A stretch of DNA of 24,198 nt from CAUJIW01 sp963205175 (GTDB taxonomy: Bacteria > Pseudomonadota > Alphaproteobacteria > Sphingomonadales > Sphingomonadaceae), in assembly GCA_041060555.1 (NCBI GenBank), contig JBEUDS010000033.1. One strand, given 5' to 3'. The position numbers and the translations under genes were made by a program. Of this stretch, positions 1 to 8,239 are shown piece by piece. Each line of letters opens with the position of its first letter. Positions within the stretch are counted from its first letter, which is position 1. The notes under the pieces are model-generated. The model had not been told where the DNA came from. It did not search any database and saw only the letters and a program-made list of their open reading frames with translations.

Positions 1-127
1 TGCAAACTCCACCATAACGATGAACCCGGTGGCCACCAGCGACGCCGCATTCCGGGGTGGGGCATGCCCCACCCCGGAATACACCATCGCCTACACCGGA
101 AATTACACCACGAGCGCGGACGCTAAC
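1..127 (-). mobile_element. End of an IS256-type insertion sequence (probable transposase 5' side)
   Basis: Read from 127 leftward on the minus strand, the first 29 bases match the first 29 bases of the IS-like end at 24072 at about 22 positions. The two share GCGTCCG, then five variable bases, then GTGGTGTAATTTC, which is typical of an imperfect terminal inverted repeat. The DsbA homology begins exactly at 128, placing the IS/gene junction at 127/128. On the minus strand an ATG GTG GAG TTT GCA runs off the window edge at 15-1. It is either the transposase start or a GGTGGAG ribosome binding site just before it, so this would be the transposase 5' side. A 32-base palindrome lies inside (49-80). 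The family assignment is inferred from the terminus and from the partner end on the right. Confidence 0.6.
49..80. repeat. Perfect 32-bp palindrome inside the left IS end
   Basis: The 16 bases at 49-64 (ATTCCGGGGTGGGGCA) are the exact reverse complement of 65-80. Symmetry stops at 48/81. It lies between the inferred IS terminus at 127 and the putative transposase start near 15. As RNA it would form a very stable hairpin. In other IS elements, hairpins in this position shield the transposase from read-through transcription; that role is inferred here. Confidence 0.9.
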
Positions 128-430
128 GAACGGCTGTTCGCCGCCTACTTCACCGAAGGCCGCGATGTCGGCAACGCCGAGACTCTGGCCGCGCTGGCCG
201 GCGATGTCGGGCTGGACCCGACGCTGGTGGCCGCATTGCTGGCGGGGGAGGCCGACCGCGCGCTGATCCATGCGGAAGTGGAGGAGGCACACCGGCTCGG
301 CGTCAATGGCGTGCCCACCTTCATCATTGACGGCAAATGGTCGGTGACCGGCGCCCAGCCACCGGAGATCTGGCAGCGCGTCTTCGACAAGCTGGTGGAC
401 GCCAAGTCGGGCGTCACCCCGGCCGCCTGA
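128..430 (+). pseudogene. DsbA-family (FrnE-like) oxidoreductase, 3' remnant truncated by an IS
   Basis: This is the last 100 codons of a thioredoxin-fold DsbA-family oxidoreductase of the FrnE / 2-hydroxychromene-2-carboxylate isomerase type. The segment ERLFAAYFTEGRDVGN and the later GVNGVPTFIIDG with its cis-proline (VP), then GAQPPE, are characteristic of the C-terminal half. The N-terminal half of about 110 residues, with the catalytic cysteine motif, is absent. Homology begins at 128, immediately after the IS-like terminus. An ATG at 20 is in frame, but the 36 residues it adds look like IS sequence rather than family sequence. The remnant is therefore probably non-functional, unless the rest of the gene lies intact across an IS copy outside the window. 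It converges on mfd with a 29-base gap. Confidence 0.75.
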
Positions 431-459
431 GGGCTTGCACCGGCCGCAGCCGTCGTTGT

Positions 460-3400
460 TCAGCCGTCCTGCTGGGTCGCCACCTTGGCCAGCCCCTTGG
501 CCAGCGCCAGCGCACCCGTCAGGCGTTCCGGCACGCCGTCCCAGGCGCGCGCCACCACCAGCTTGTGGTCCGGCCGCAGCTTGGCGGTGCCCTTGAGCTT
601 GCCGAGATAGCCCACCAGACCGAGCGGGTTGGCGAACTGGTCGTTGCGGAAACTGACAATGGCGCCGCGCGGGCCGGCATCCATCTTGGCAATGCCCGCA
701 GCGCGGCAATGAATTTTGATTTCAACGACATGCAGGAGGTTTTTCAATTCCTCCGGCAGCTTGCCAAAGCGGTCGATCAGTTCGGCGGCCAGGGCATCGA
801 TCTCAGGTCGCGAGGCCAGCTCGCCGATACGCCGATACAGCCCCATGCGCAGGCCGAGGTCGGGGACATAATCCTCGGGGATGAGGATGGAGGCGCCGAC
901 CGTGATCTGCGGCGAATATTCCTCCTCCTCGGCCCGCACTCCGGCGGCGGCGGCGCGGGCGGCGAGGATCGCGTCCTCCAGCATCGACTGGTAGAGCTCG
1001 AACCCGATCTCGCGGATATGGCCGGATTGCTCGTCGCCCAGCAGGTTGCCGGCGCCGCGGATGTCGAGGTCGTGGCTGGCGAGCTGGAAGCCGGCGCCCA
1101 GGCCGTCGAGACTGGACAGCACGTGCAGGCGCTTCTCGGCCGCCGGGGTGATGGCGCTGCCGGCCTCGGTGGTCATGTAGGCATAGGCCCGGATCTTCGA
1201 ACGGCCGACCCGGCCACGCAGCTGGTAGAGCTGGGCCAGGCCGAACATGTCGGCGCGGTGGATGATCAGCGTGTTGGCGCTGGGGATGTCGAGCCCGGAC
1301 TCGACGATGGTGGTCGACAGCAGCACGTCATACTGGCGGTCATAGAAGGCGGTCATCCGCTCCTCGATGTCCGACGGCGCCATCTGGCCGTGGGCGGTGA
1401 TGACCTTCACCTCCGGCACCTGCTCGCGCAGATAGGCCTCGATGTCGGCAAGGTCGGCGATGCGCGGCACCACCAGGAAGCTCTGGCCGCCGCGGTAATG
1501 CTCGCGCAGCAGCGCCTCGCGCACCACCACGTCGTCCCACGGCGCCACATAGGTGCGCACCGCCAGCCGGTCGACCGGCGGGGTGGCGATCAGCGACAGG
1601 TCGCGCAGGCCGGTCATCGCCATCTGCAGCGTGCGCGGGATCGGCGTGGCGGTGAGCGTCAGCACATGCACGTCGGCGCGCAGCTGCTTCAGGCGTTCCT
1701 TGTGGGTGACGCCGAAATGCTGCTCCTCATCGACGATCACCAGCCCCAGCCGCTTGAACGTCAGCCCCTTGGCGAGCAGCGCGTGGGTGCCGATGACGAC
1801 ATCGACGGTGCCGTCCGCCAGCCCCTGCTTGACCTGGTTGGCCTCTTTCGTGCCGACCAGCCGCGACAGCCGGCCAACCTGCAGCGGAAAGCCGGCGAAG
1901 CGGGCCGCGAAGGTGGCGGCGTGCTGGCGGGCGAGCAGGGTGGTGGGGCAGATTACCGCCACCTGATGGCCGGCCATGGCGGCGACGAAGGCCGCCCGCA
2001 GCGCCACCTCGGTCTTGCCGAAGCCAACGTCACCGCACACCAGCCGGTCCATCGGCTTGCCGGCCTCCAGATCGCCCAGCACATCGGCGACGGCGTTGGT
2101 CTGGTCCTCGGTCTCGACATAGGGGAAGCGCGAGCAGAATTCGGCATAGGCGCCGCTTTCCGGGGCGATCACCGGCGCCTCCTTGAGCGCGCGGGCGGCG
2201 GCCACCTTGAGCAGCTCGCCGGCGATCTCGCGGATACGCTCCTTGAGCCTGGCCTTGCGCGCCTGCCAGGCGACGCCGCCCAGCTTGTCGAGAATGACGC
2301 CCTCGCTCTCCGAGCCGTAGCGGGTGAGCACGTCGATGTTCTCGACCGGTACGTAGAGCTTGTCGTCGCCGGCGTAGGTCAGCGCCACGCAGTCATGCGG
2401 CGCGCCGCCGACCGCGATGGTCATCAGCCCCATGTAGCGGCCGATGCCGTGGTCGGCATGGACCACCAGGTCGCCGACGTTGAGCGCGTTCAGCTCCGAC
2501 AGGAAGGCGTCGGCCTTGCGCGCCCGCCGCCGCTTGCGCACCAGCCGGTCGCCCAGCACGTCCTGCTCGGTGAGCACCGCCACGTCGGCGGTGGAGAAGC
2601 CGTGATCGAGGCCCAGCACCGCCACCGCGACGCCCTGTGCGCCAATGCCCAGTGCCTGCTGCCAGGTTTCCGCCTGCTCGACGCCGGCGAGCCCGTGGTC
2701 GACCAGCAGGCCGGCCAGCCGCTCGCTGGCGCCGGCGGAGTAGGTCGCCAGCACCACCCGCTTGCCGCTGGCGCGCAGGGTGTCGATGTGGCCCTTGACC
2801 AGATTATAGACCTCGGCCGGCTGGGTCTGGCGTTCGGGGGCGAAATCACGGGCCGGCGCCGCGCCAAGGTCGATCACCTGCGGCGCCGGCGGCACCGGGA
2901 AGGGCGTGGTGGTATGGGCGCGCACACCCGCCAGCGCCTCGCGCCACTGTGCTTCGCCAAGATAGAGCTGGCCGGGTTTGAGCGGATGATAGCTGCCCTT
3001 GTCGGCCTTCAGCGCGGCGCGGCGGGCATCGTAATAGTCGGCGATGGCCTCATAGCGCGCCGTGGTCACCGACTCGACATGGGCATCCAGCACCACCACG
3101 TCGCCGGCGTCGAGATAGTCGAACAGGGTGGCAAGCTTGTCCTCGAACAGCGGCAACCAGTGCTCCATGCCGGACAGCCGCCGCCGTTCGCTGACCGCGG
3201 CATACAGCGGATCGTGGCCGAACACCGCCCCGAAGGCGTCGACATAGCCCTGGCGGAAGCGCCGGACATTGTCGTCGTCGAGCAGCACCTCGGAGACCGG
3301 CAGCAGGGTGAAGCCGTCGACCTTTTCGACGGTGCGCTGGTCGGCGGGCTCGAAGCGGCGGATGGAATCGATCTCGTCGCCGAAGAAGTCGAGCCGCAGC

Positions 3401-3945
3401 GGCAACGGGCTGCCGGCGGGGAACACGTCGACGATGCCGCCGCGCACGGCAAACTCGCCCGGCTCGACCACGGTGTCGGCGCGGATGTAGCCGGCGCCGG
3501 CCAGCAGGGCGGTCAGCGCCTCGCGGTCGAGCGCCTCGCCGACCCGGATCTGGCGGACCAGCGCGCGGACCCGCTGGGGCGTGAGCATCCGCTGCAAGGC
3601 GGCGTGGACCGTCGTCACCAGCAGCTGCGGCGCATCGCGGCGGGGGCGCGCCAGATGGGCGAGCGCCACCAGCCGGTCGGAGACCACCCGGGTCGCGGGT
3701 GAGGCCCGGTCGTAGGGCAGGCAGTCCCAGGCCGGCAGCGACACCACGTCGAGATCGGGGGCGAAGTAGGGAGCCGTCTCGGCGATGACGGCGGCGGCGG
3801 CATCGTCGCGGGCGATGTACACCACCCGGCCACGCACGCCGGCGGCGCGCGCCAGATCCGCGAGGAACCACGGCAGGTAGCCCTCGATGGCGCCGGCCAG
3901 CGTCAGGCTGGCATCGGCCTCGATAATGGTCCGCGGGTCGAACAA
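460..3945 (-). CDS. mfd: Transcription-repair coupling factor Mfd
   Basis: Mfd is the ATP-dependent translocase that pushes stalled RNA polymerase off DNA lesions and recruits UvrA for nucleotide excision repair. The 1161-residue product has the usual family length. Residues 1 to about 350 are the UvrB-like module. The RNA-polymerase-interacting (CarD-like) domain begins around residue 490 (VGDLVVHADHGIGRYMGL). The translocase follows, with Walker A GDVGFGKTE at 638-646, DEEQ at 739-742, TATPIPRT at 765-772 and a later QLRGRVGRS motif. A C-terminal TRCF domain ends the protein. The ATG at 3945 gives the normal N-terminus. The gene starts 10 bases after the sdhE stop, so the two are probably cotranscribed, with recG divergent. 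Confidence 0.97.
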   Translation of the reverse strand: MFDPRTIIEADASLTLAGAIEGYLPWFLADLARAAGVRGRVVYIARDDAAAAVIAETAPYFAPDLDVVSLPAWDCLPYDRASPATRVVSDRLVALAHLARPRRDAPQLLVTTVHAALQRMLTPQRVRALVRQIRVGEALDREALTALLAGAGYIRADTVVEPGEFAVRGGIVDVFPAGSPLPLRLDFFGDEIDSIRRFEPADQRTVEKVDGFTLLPVSEVLLDDDNVRRFRQGYVDAFGAVFGHDPLYAAVSERRRLSGMEHWLPLFEDKLATLFDYLDAGDVVVLDAHVESVTTARYEAIADYYDARRAALKADKGSYHPLKPGQLYLGEAQWREALAGVRAHTTTPFPVPPAPQVIDLGAAPARDFAPERQTQPAEVYNLVKGHIDTLRASGKRVVLATYSAGASERLAGLLVDHGLAGVEQAETWQQALGIGAQGVAVAVLGLDHGFSTADVAVLTEQDVLGDRLVRKRRRARKADAFLSELNALNVGDLVVHADHGIGRYMGLMTIAVGGAPHDCVALTYAGDDKLYVPVENIDVLTRYGSESEGVILDKLGGVAWQARKARLKERIREIAGELLKVAAARALKEAPVIAPESGAYAEFCSRFPYVETEDQTNAVADVLGDLEAGKPMDRLVCGDVGFGKTEVALRAAFVAAMAGHQVAVICPTTLLARQHAATFAARFAGFPLQVGRLSRLVGTKEANQVKQGLADGTVDVVIGTHALLAKGLTFKRLGLVIVDEEQHFGVTHKERLKQLRADVHVLTLTATPIPRTLQMAMTGLRDLSLIATPPVDRLAVRTYVAPWDDVVVREALLREHYRGGQSFLVVPRIADLADIEAYLREQVPEVKVITAHGQMAPSDIEERMTAFYDRQYDVLLSTTIVESGLDIPSANTLIIHRADMFGLAQLYQLRGRVGRSKIRAYAYMTTEAGSAITPAAEKRLHVLSSLDGLGAGFQLASHDLDIRGAGNLLGDEQSGHIREIGFELYQSMLEDAILAARAAAAGVRAEEEEYSPQITVGASILIPEDYVPDLGLRMGLYRRIGELASRPEIDALAAELIDRFGKLPEELKNLLHVVEIKIHCRAAGIAKMDAGPRGAIVSFRNDQFANPLGLVGYLGKLKGTAKLRPDHKLVVARAWDGVPERLTGALALAKGLAKVATQQDG

Positions 3946-3955
3946 GGTCAGGCCA

Positions 3956-4225
3956 TCAGCGGGGAATCGGCAGGTAGTCGAGCTTGCGCATGGCGTCCAT
4001 CAGCGGCCCTTCATAGACCGCCGGCGGCGCGCTGCGGCCGACGATCCAGCTCATGATCTCGACGTCATTCTCTTCCAGAAACGCCTCGAACCAGGCGACA
4101 TCGGCCTCGCTCATCGTGTCCAGCGCCTTGTCGACGAAGCTGCCGATCATGATATCGGCCTCCTTGGTGCCGCGATGCCAGGCACGAAAGCGCAAACGAC
4201 GCTTGCGGGGTTCCAGTTCCGCCAT
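3956..4225 (-). CDS. sdhE: FAD assembly factor SdhE (succinate dehydrogenase assembly)
   Basis: SdhE is a small soluble protein that promotes covalent FAD attachment to the SdhA flavoprotein of succinate dehydrogenase. The signature RGxxE appears as RGTKEAD at residues 18-24 of the 89-residue form, followed by IMIGSF. The acidic helix DVAWFEAFLEENDVEIMSWI is also typical. I chose the ATG at 4225, with AGAGAG a few bases upstream. An in-frame ATG at 4237 has GAGGA directly abutting it, which is too close for a ribosome binding site. The frame stays open to 4264. Length fits the family. The order sdhE-mfd with divergent recG is common in alphaproteobacteria. Confidence 0.92.
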   Translation of the reverse strand: MAELEPRKRRLRFRAWHRGTKEADIMIGSFVDKALDTMSEADVAWFEAFLEENDVEIMSWIVGRSAPPAVYEGPLMDAMRKLDYLPIPR

Positions 4226-4301
4226 GACTCTCTTCATTCCTCGGGTGGAGCGGGCGCGCACCATAGGCTAACGTGCCGGCCGATTGAAGCTTCGAGTGAC
4301 A

Positions 4302-6371
4302 ATGCGGCCCGATATTCTCTTTCCCCTGTTCACACCGGTGACCGCGCTCAAGGGCGTCGGCGCGGCGCTGGAGAAGCAGTTGCACCGGCTCGGCCTCGAC
4401 CGGGTGGTCGATCTGCTGTTCCATCTGCCCACCGGCGTCATCGAGCGGCCGCGCTGGGATGGCGTGGCGGAAGCCGGCATCGACGCCACCGGCACGCTGG
4501 CGGTGACGGTGCATGAGTATGCCCGCGGCGGTCCGCGCAGCCCGCTGCGGGTGGCCTGCGAGGACGCCCAGGGCGAACCGCTGACGCTGGTGTTCTTCTC
4601 CGACCCCGGCAACACCGTGGCCAAACGGCTGCCGGTGGGCAGTACGCGGCTGGTCTCCGGCAAACTGGAGCGCTTCGGCGCCGGCGTGCAGATCGTACAT
4701 CCGGACTATGTGGTGAGTCCCGGCGAGGCCAGTCTGATCCCGGCGGTGGAGACCGTCTACCCGCTCACCGAAGGCGTCAGTAACCGGCGGATGCGCGGCC
4801 TGGTGCAGCTGGCGGTCGGCCGGGCGCCGACCCTGCCGGAGTGGATCGACACCGGCCTGCTGCACCGGCGTCACTGGCCGGTGTGGCGACAGGCGCTGGA
4901 GCTGGTGCACAGCGGCGAGGAGGCCCACGAGGGCCGTGCCCGGCTGGCGTATGACGAGCTGCTGGCCAACCAGCTGGCGCTGGCGCTGATCCGCGGGCGC
5001 ACCCGCAAGCGCCGCACGGCACCCCTGACAAGCGACGGCGCATTGCTGGCGACCGTGCTGGCGGCGCTGCCGTTCCAGCCGACCGGCGCGCAGATGCGGG
5101 CGATCGCCGAGATCGACAACGATCTGGCCCAGAGCGAGCCGATGCTGCGGCTGCTGCAGGGCGATGTCGGGTCGGGCAAGACGCTGGTGGCCCTGGCGGC
5201 GATGCTGACGGCGGTCGAGGCCGGTACCCAGGCGGCGATGCTGGCGCCTACCGAACTGCTGGCCCGGCAGCACTTCGCCAGCCTGTCGGCGATGCTGGCG
5301 CCGACCTCGGTGCGCATCGCCCTGCTGACCGGCCGGGAGAAAGGCCGCGTGCGCGAGGCGATCCTTGAGGAGCTGGCGACCGGCGACATCGACATTCTGG
5401 TCGGCACCCACGCCATCTATCAGGAGAGCGTCGCCTATCGCGACCTGGCGCTGGTGGTGATCGACGAGCAGCATCGTTTCGGCGTGCATCAGCGGCTGAT
5501 GCTGTCGGAGAAAGCCTCGCGGCCGGCCCACATGCTGGTGACCACGGCAACGCCGATCCCGCGCACGCTGACGCTGACCGTCTATGGCGAGATGGACATC
5601 TCCAAGCTCGACGAACGGCCACCGGGACGCCAGCCCATCGACACCCGCGTCGTTTCGCTCGACCGGCTGGAGGATGTCCATGACGGCCTCGGTCGCGCCA
5701 TCGCCGCCGGTGCCCAGGCCTACTGGGTGTGTCCGCTGGTGGAGGAGTCGGAGAAGATCGACCTTGCCGCGGCGGAGGATCGTGCCGCCGATCTCAAGGC
5801 CCGCTTCGGCGAGGATGTGGTGGGGGTCGTCCATGGCCGCATGAAGGGGGCCGAGAAGGATGCCGTCATGGCCGCCTTTCAGGCCGGCACGCTGAAGGTG
5901 CTGGTGGCGACCACCGTCATCGAGGTCGGCGTCGATGTGCCCAACGCCTCGCTGATGATCATCGAGCAGGCGGAGCGTTTCGGCCTGGCCCAGCTGCACC
6001 AGCTGCGTGGCCGGGTCGGGCGCGGCAGCGCCAAGTCCACTTGCCTGCTGCTGCGCGCCCAGCATGTCGGTGAGACGGCGCGGGCGCGGCTGGCCATGCT
6101 GCGCGATACCGACGACGGCTTCCGCATCGCCGAGGAGGATTTGCGGCTGCGCGGCGCCGGCGAACTGCTGGGGGTGCGCCAGTCGGGCTTTCCCGACTTC
6201 AAGCTCGCCGATCCGGTGCTGCACGCCGACCTGCTGGAGATCGCCCGCGACGACGCCCGGCTGCTGGTGCAGCGCGACCCGGAACTGGCCAGTCCGCGCG
6301 GCCAGGCGGCCCGCGTGCTGCTCTATCTGATGGAGCGTGACGCGGCGGTGCCGTTGTTGCGCTCAGGCTGA
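4302..6371 (+). CDS. recG: ATP-dependent DNA helicase RecG
   Basis: RecG is a branch-migration helicase that regresses stalled replication forks and processes Holliday junctions. The 689-residue product has the N-terminal wedge (OB-fold) region opening with TPVTALKGVG. The superfamily 2 motor follows, with Walker A GDVGSGKT at residues 287-294, DEQH at 388-391, TATPIPRT, and QLRGRVGRG near the end of the motor. Length is normal. I chose the ATG at 4302 because it gives the usual N-terminus MRPDILFPLF. A TTG at 4284 and a GTG at 4296 are in frame upstream but less likely. The gap to sdhE (4226-4301) must hold divergent promoters; I could not place them convincingly. Confidence 0.97.
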   Translation: MRPDILFPLFTPVTALKGVGAALEKQLHRLGLDRVVDLLFHLPTGVIERPRWDGVAEAGIDATGTLAVTVHEYARGGPRSPLRVACEDAQGEPLTLVFFSDPGNTVAKRLPVGSTRLVSGKLERFGAGVQIVHPDYVVSPGEASLIPAVETVYPLTEGVSNRRMRGLVQLAVGRAPTLPEWIDTGLLHRRHWPVWRQALELVHSGEEAHEGRARLAYDELLANQLALALIRGRTRKRRTAPLTSDGALLATVLAALPFQPTGAQMRAIAEIDNDLAQSEPMLRLLQGDVGSGKTLVALAAMLTAVEAGTQAAMLAPTELLARQHFASLSAMLAPTSVRIALLTGREKGRVREAILEELATGDIDILVGTHAIYQESVAYRDLALVVIDEQHRFGVHQRLMLSEKASRPAHMLVTTATPIPRTLTLTVYGEMDISKLDERPPGRQPIDTRVVSLDRLEDVHDGLGRAIAAGAQAYWVCPLVEESEKIDLAAAEDRAADLKARFGEDVVGVVHGRMKGAEKDAVMAAFQAGTLKVLVATTVIEVGVDVPNASLMIIEQAERFGLAQLHQLRGRVGRGSAKSTCLLLRAQHVGETARARLAMLRDTDDGFRIAEEDLRLRGAGELLGVRQSGFPDFKLADPVLHADLLEIARDDARLLVQRDPELASPRGQAARVLLYLMERDAAVPLLRSG

Positions 6372-6393
6372 TCAGGCGGGCTGATCAGGCGGG
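6368..6393 (+). repeat. 13-bp tandem duplication at the recG stop codon
   Basis: The 13-base unit CTGATCAGGCGGG occurs twice in perfect tandem, at 6368-6380 and 6381-6393. The first copy contains the recG stop codon (TGA, 6369-6371); the second adds a spare TGA in the short gap before the convergent DUF502 gene. It looks like a recent slippage duplication with no coding consequence. Confidence 0.9.
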
Positions 6394-6407
6394 CTGAGGC
6401 GACGCTT

Positions 6408-7079
6408 TCAGCTGGCGCGCTTGCCGGGTTTGGCCGCCGGCACCGGCTGGCCGGCGATGCCGGCGGACACGACAAGGCGCACCGCCTCGTCGACGTCCAT
6501 CTTCAGCGGCTTCAGCTTGCTCCGCGGCTGAAACAGCAGGTAGCCGGCATAGAGGTTGGGCGCGGTGGGCAGATAGACGCTCACCACATCCTCGCCGCCA
6601 GCGGCCCGGGCGATGTCGGCCGGCGCGGGCGCCGTGACGAAGCCGATCACCCACAGGCCGGGGCTGGGATACTCCACCAGCACCACCTCGCGAAACGACA
6701 TGCCGCCAGGGCCGATGACGGTCTCGAACACCTGCTTCACCGGCTTGTAGATGGCGCGGATCACCGGGGTGCGGTTGAGCAGGATCTCCCAGCCGGCCAG
6801 CAGCCAGCGGCCGATGACGTTGGCGGTGATGGCGCCCAGCAGGGTCAGGCCGACGACGACGATCAGCAGGCCGATGCCGGGCAGGGCTAGCTTGCGGATT
6901 TCCGGTGGCAGCAGCGGCGTCACCTGCTCGTCGATGGCGCCGACGATGGTGCTGACCAGATAGCCGGTGATCAGCACCGGGGCGGCCACGACAATGCCGG
7001 TGAGGAACCAGTTGCGCAGGTGCTGGCGCAAGGTGGTGCGGGGCTCGTCGGTCTCGGGCTGGTCTGCGGGCTGGCTCAT
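6408..7079 (-). CDS. DUF502 family inner-membrane protein
   Basis: The 223-residue product belongs to the DUF502 family of small bacterial membrane proteins with no settled biochemical role. It has a short polar N-terminus, a hydrophobic segment at about residues 21-48 and a second at about 68-92. The conserved cytoplasmic-type region follows, with RTPVIRAIYKPVKQVFETV and VVLVEYPSPGLWVIGFVT, then VYLPTAPNLYAGYLLF. The ATG at 7079 lies five bases after the bcerS stop codon, so the gene is probably the last in the transcript that makes ceramide. It converges on recG; DUF502 genes often sit next to recG in alphaproteobacteria. The close coupling to sphingolipid genes may be accidental. Confidence 0.88.
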   Translation of the reverse strand: MSQPADQPETDEPRTTLRQHLRNWFLTGIVVAAPVLITGYLVSTIVGAIDEQVTPLLPPEIRKLALPGIGLLIVVVGLTLLGAITANVIGRWLLAGWEILLNRTPVIRAIYKPVKQVFETVIGPGGMSFREVVLVEYPSPGLWVIGFVTAPAPADIARAAGGEDVVSVYLPTAPNLYAGYLLFQPRSKLKPLKMDVDEAVRLVVSAGIAGQPVPAAKPGKRAS

Positions 7080-7084
7080 GCCCG

Positions 7085-8239
7085 TCAGATAAGCGACTTT
7101 TCGTAAATCCGATAGGTCTTGTAGATATAGCAGCCGATCGCCTCGAGGATGTTGCGCATCGGCAGGTTGTCCTCGAGAATCCAGCTCAGCTCGCCCTGGT
7201 TGGCATAAACGCCCACCGTCGCCCGGCGGATGTGCTCGATCAGCATGAACACCATCATGGCGCCATGGCGGCTCGACTGCATGTTCCGGCGCAGGCCCAT
7301 CAGCGGCACCCGCACCCGGCGCGTCACCGGATGACGCAGCCGCCACAGCAGCTTGGCCCAGCCGAACGGCAGCAACTTGCCGTCGAGATCGGCCTGCAGC
7401 TCGTTGACGTCCGGCAGGGTGATCATGAAGGCCACCGGCTCGCCGTCATATTCGCAGATGCGCACCAGCTCCGGCTTGACGATCGGCTTGAGCTTCTTGG
7501 CGGCGTAGGCGATTTCGTCCGGGGTGAGCGGAATATAGCCCCAGTTGTCCGACCAGGCGTCGTTGAGGATCTCCAGGATCAGCGTCACTTCCTGGGTGTA
7601 GCGCTTGGGGTCGGCCATGCGCATGCGGATGCGCGGGTTGTTGTCCCCCAGCTGCACGATCTTGCGGATGCGCTCGGGGAACTCCTTGGTGATGTCCAGC
7701 AGGTAGGCGTAGAGGTCCTTGGTCTTGGTGTAGCCGTTGCCTTCGATCTGCGCGCCGTAATAGGGCAGGTGGTGGCCCATCATCAGGCACGGCGGATCGG
7801 TGAAACCGTCCACCAGCAGGCCCGGCTCGTCCCAGATCGACAGGCTGAACGGCCCCATCGACGTCGTCATGCCGTTGTCGCGCAACCACTGCTCGGCGGC
7901 GGCGAACAGCAGCGGCGGCACGGCGGGATCGTCGATGCTCTCGAACATGCCCCACTGGCCAAGCCCCGGCGCCATGTGCTGCTGCACCAGCGTGTCGACC
8001 TGTGCCGAAATCCGCCCCACCGGCACGCCATCGCGCAGCGCCAGCCAGTAGGCGGCCTTGGCGTGGCCGAAATAGGGGTTGGAGCGGGTGTTGAGCAGCC
8101 CCTTGACCTCCGAAAGCAGCGGCGGCACCCACGCCGGATCGCGGGCGTAGAGCGTCCACGGCAGACGGATGAAGGTGTCGAGGTCGGCTGGCGAGCCGAC
8201 CTGGCGGATTTCGAGGCGCGACGCGGCTGTCTGGGACAT
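7085..8239 (-). CDS. bcerS: Bacterial ceramide synthase (GNAT-like N-acyltransferase)
   Basis: The 384-residue product resembles the GNAT-like proteins (often annotated N-acetyltransferase, YghO-like) that include the Caulobacter ceramide synthase BCerS, which N-acylates the sphingoid base. Typical segments are LPWTLYARDPAWVPPLL near the N-terminus, a GPFSLSIWDEPGLLVDGF stretch, YYGAQIEGNGYTKTKDLYAY in the middle and ELSWILEDNLPMRNILEAIG near the C-terminus. The last is shared across this group. I chose the ATG at 8239 because its A is also the last base of the upstream hydroxylase stop (TGATG), indicating translational coupling. The function rests on family resemblance plus spt, acpR, cerR and aasR nearby. 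Alone it could only be called a GNAT-like acyltransferase. Confidence 0.82.
   Translation of the reverse strand: MSQTAASRLEIRQVGSPADLDTFIRLPWTLYARDPAWVPPLLSEVKGLLNTRSNPYFGHAKAAYWLALRDGVPVGRISAQVDTLVQQHMAPGLGQWGMFESIDDPAVPPLLFAAAEQWLRDNGMTTSMGPFSLSIWDEPGLLVDGFTDPPCLMMGHHLPYYGAQIEGNGYTKTKDLYAYLLDITKEFPERIRKIVQLGDNNPRIRMRMADPKRYTQEVTLILEILNDAWSDNWGYIPLTPDEIAYAAKKLKPIVKPELVRICEYDGEPVAFMITLPDVNELQADLDGKLLPFGWAKLLWRLRHPVTRRVRVPLMGLRRNMQSSRHGAMMVFMLIEHIRRATVGVYANQGELSWILEDNLPMRNILEAIGCYIYKTYRIYEKSLI

Noticed and set aside
337..3702. 1121-codon open frame on the plus strand opposite mfd
   Set aside because: Low-complexity, Arg/Gly/His/Gln-rich translation antisense to a full-length Mfd; a GC-rich shadow frame.
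4065..6224. 719-codon open frame on the minus strand opposite recG
   Set aside because: Shadow of recG; no domain recognisable and composition typical of antisense GC-rich frames.
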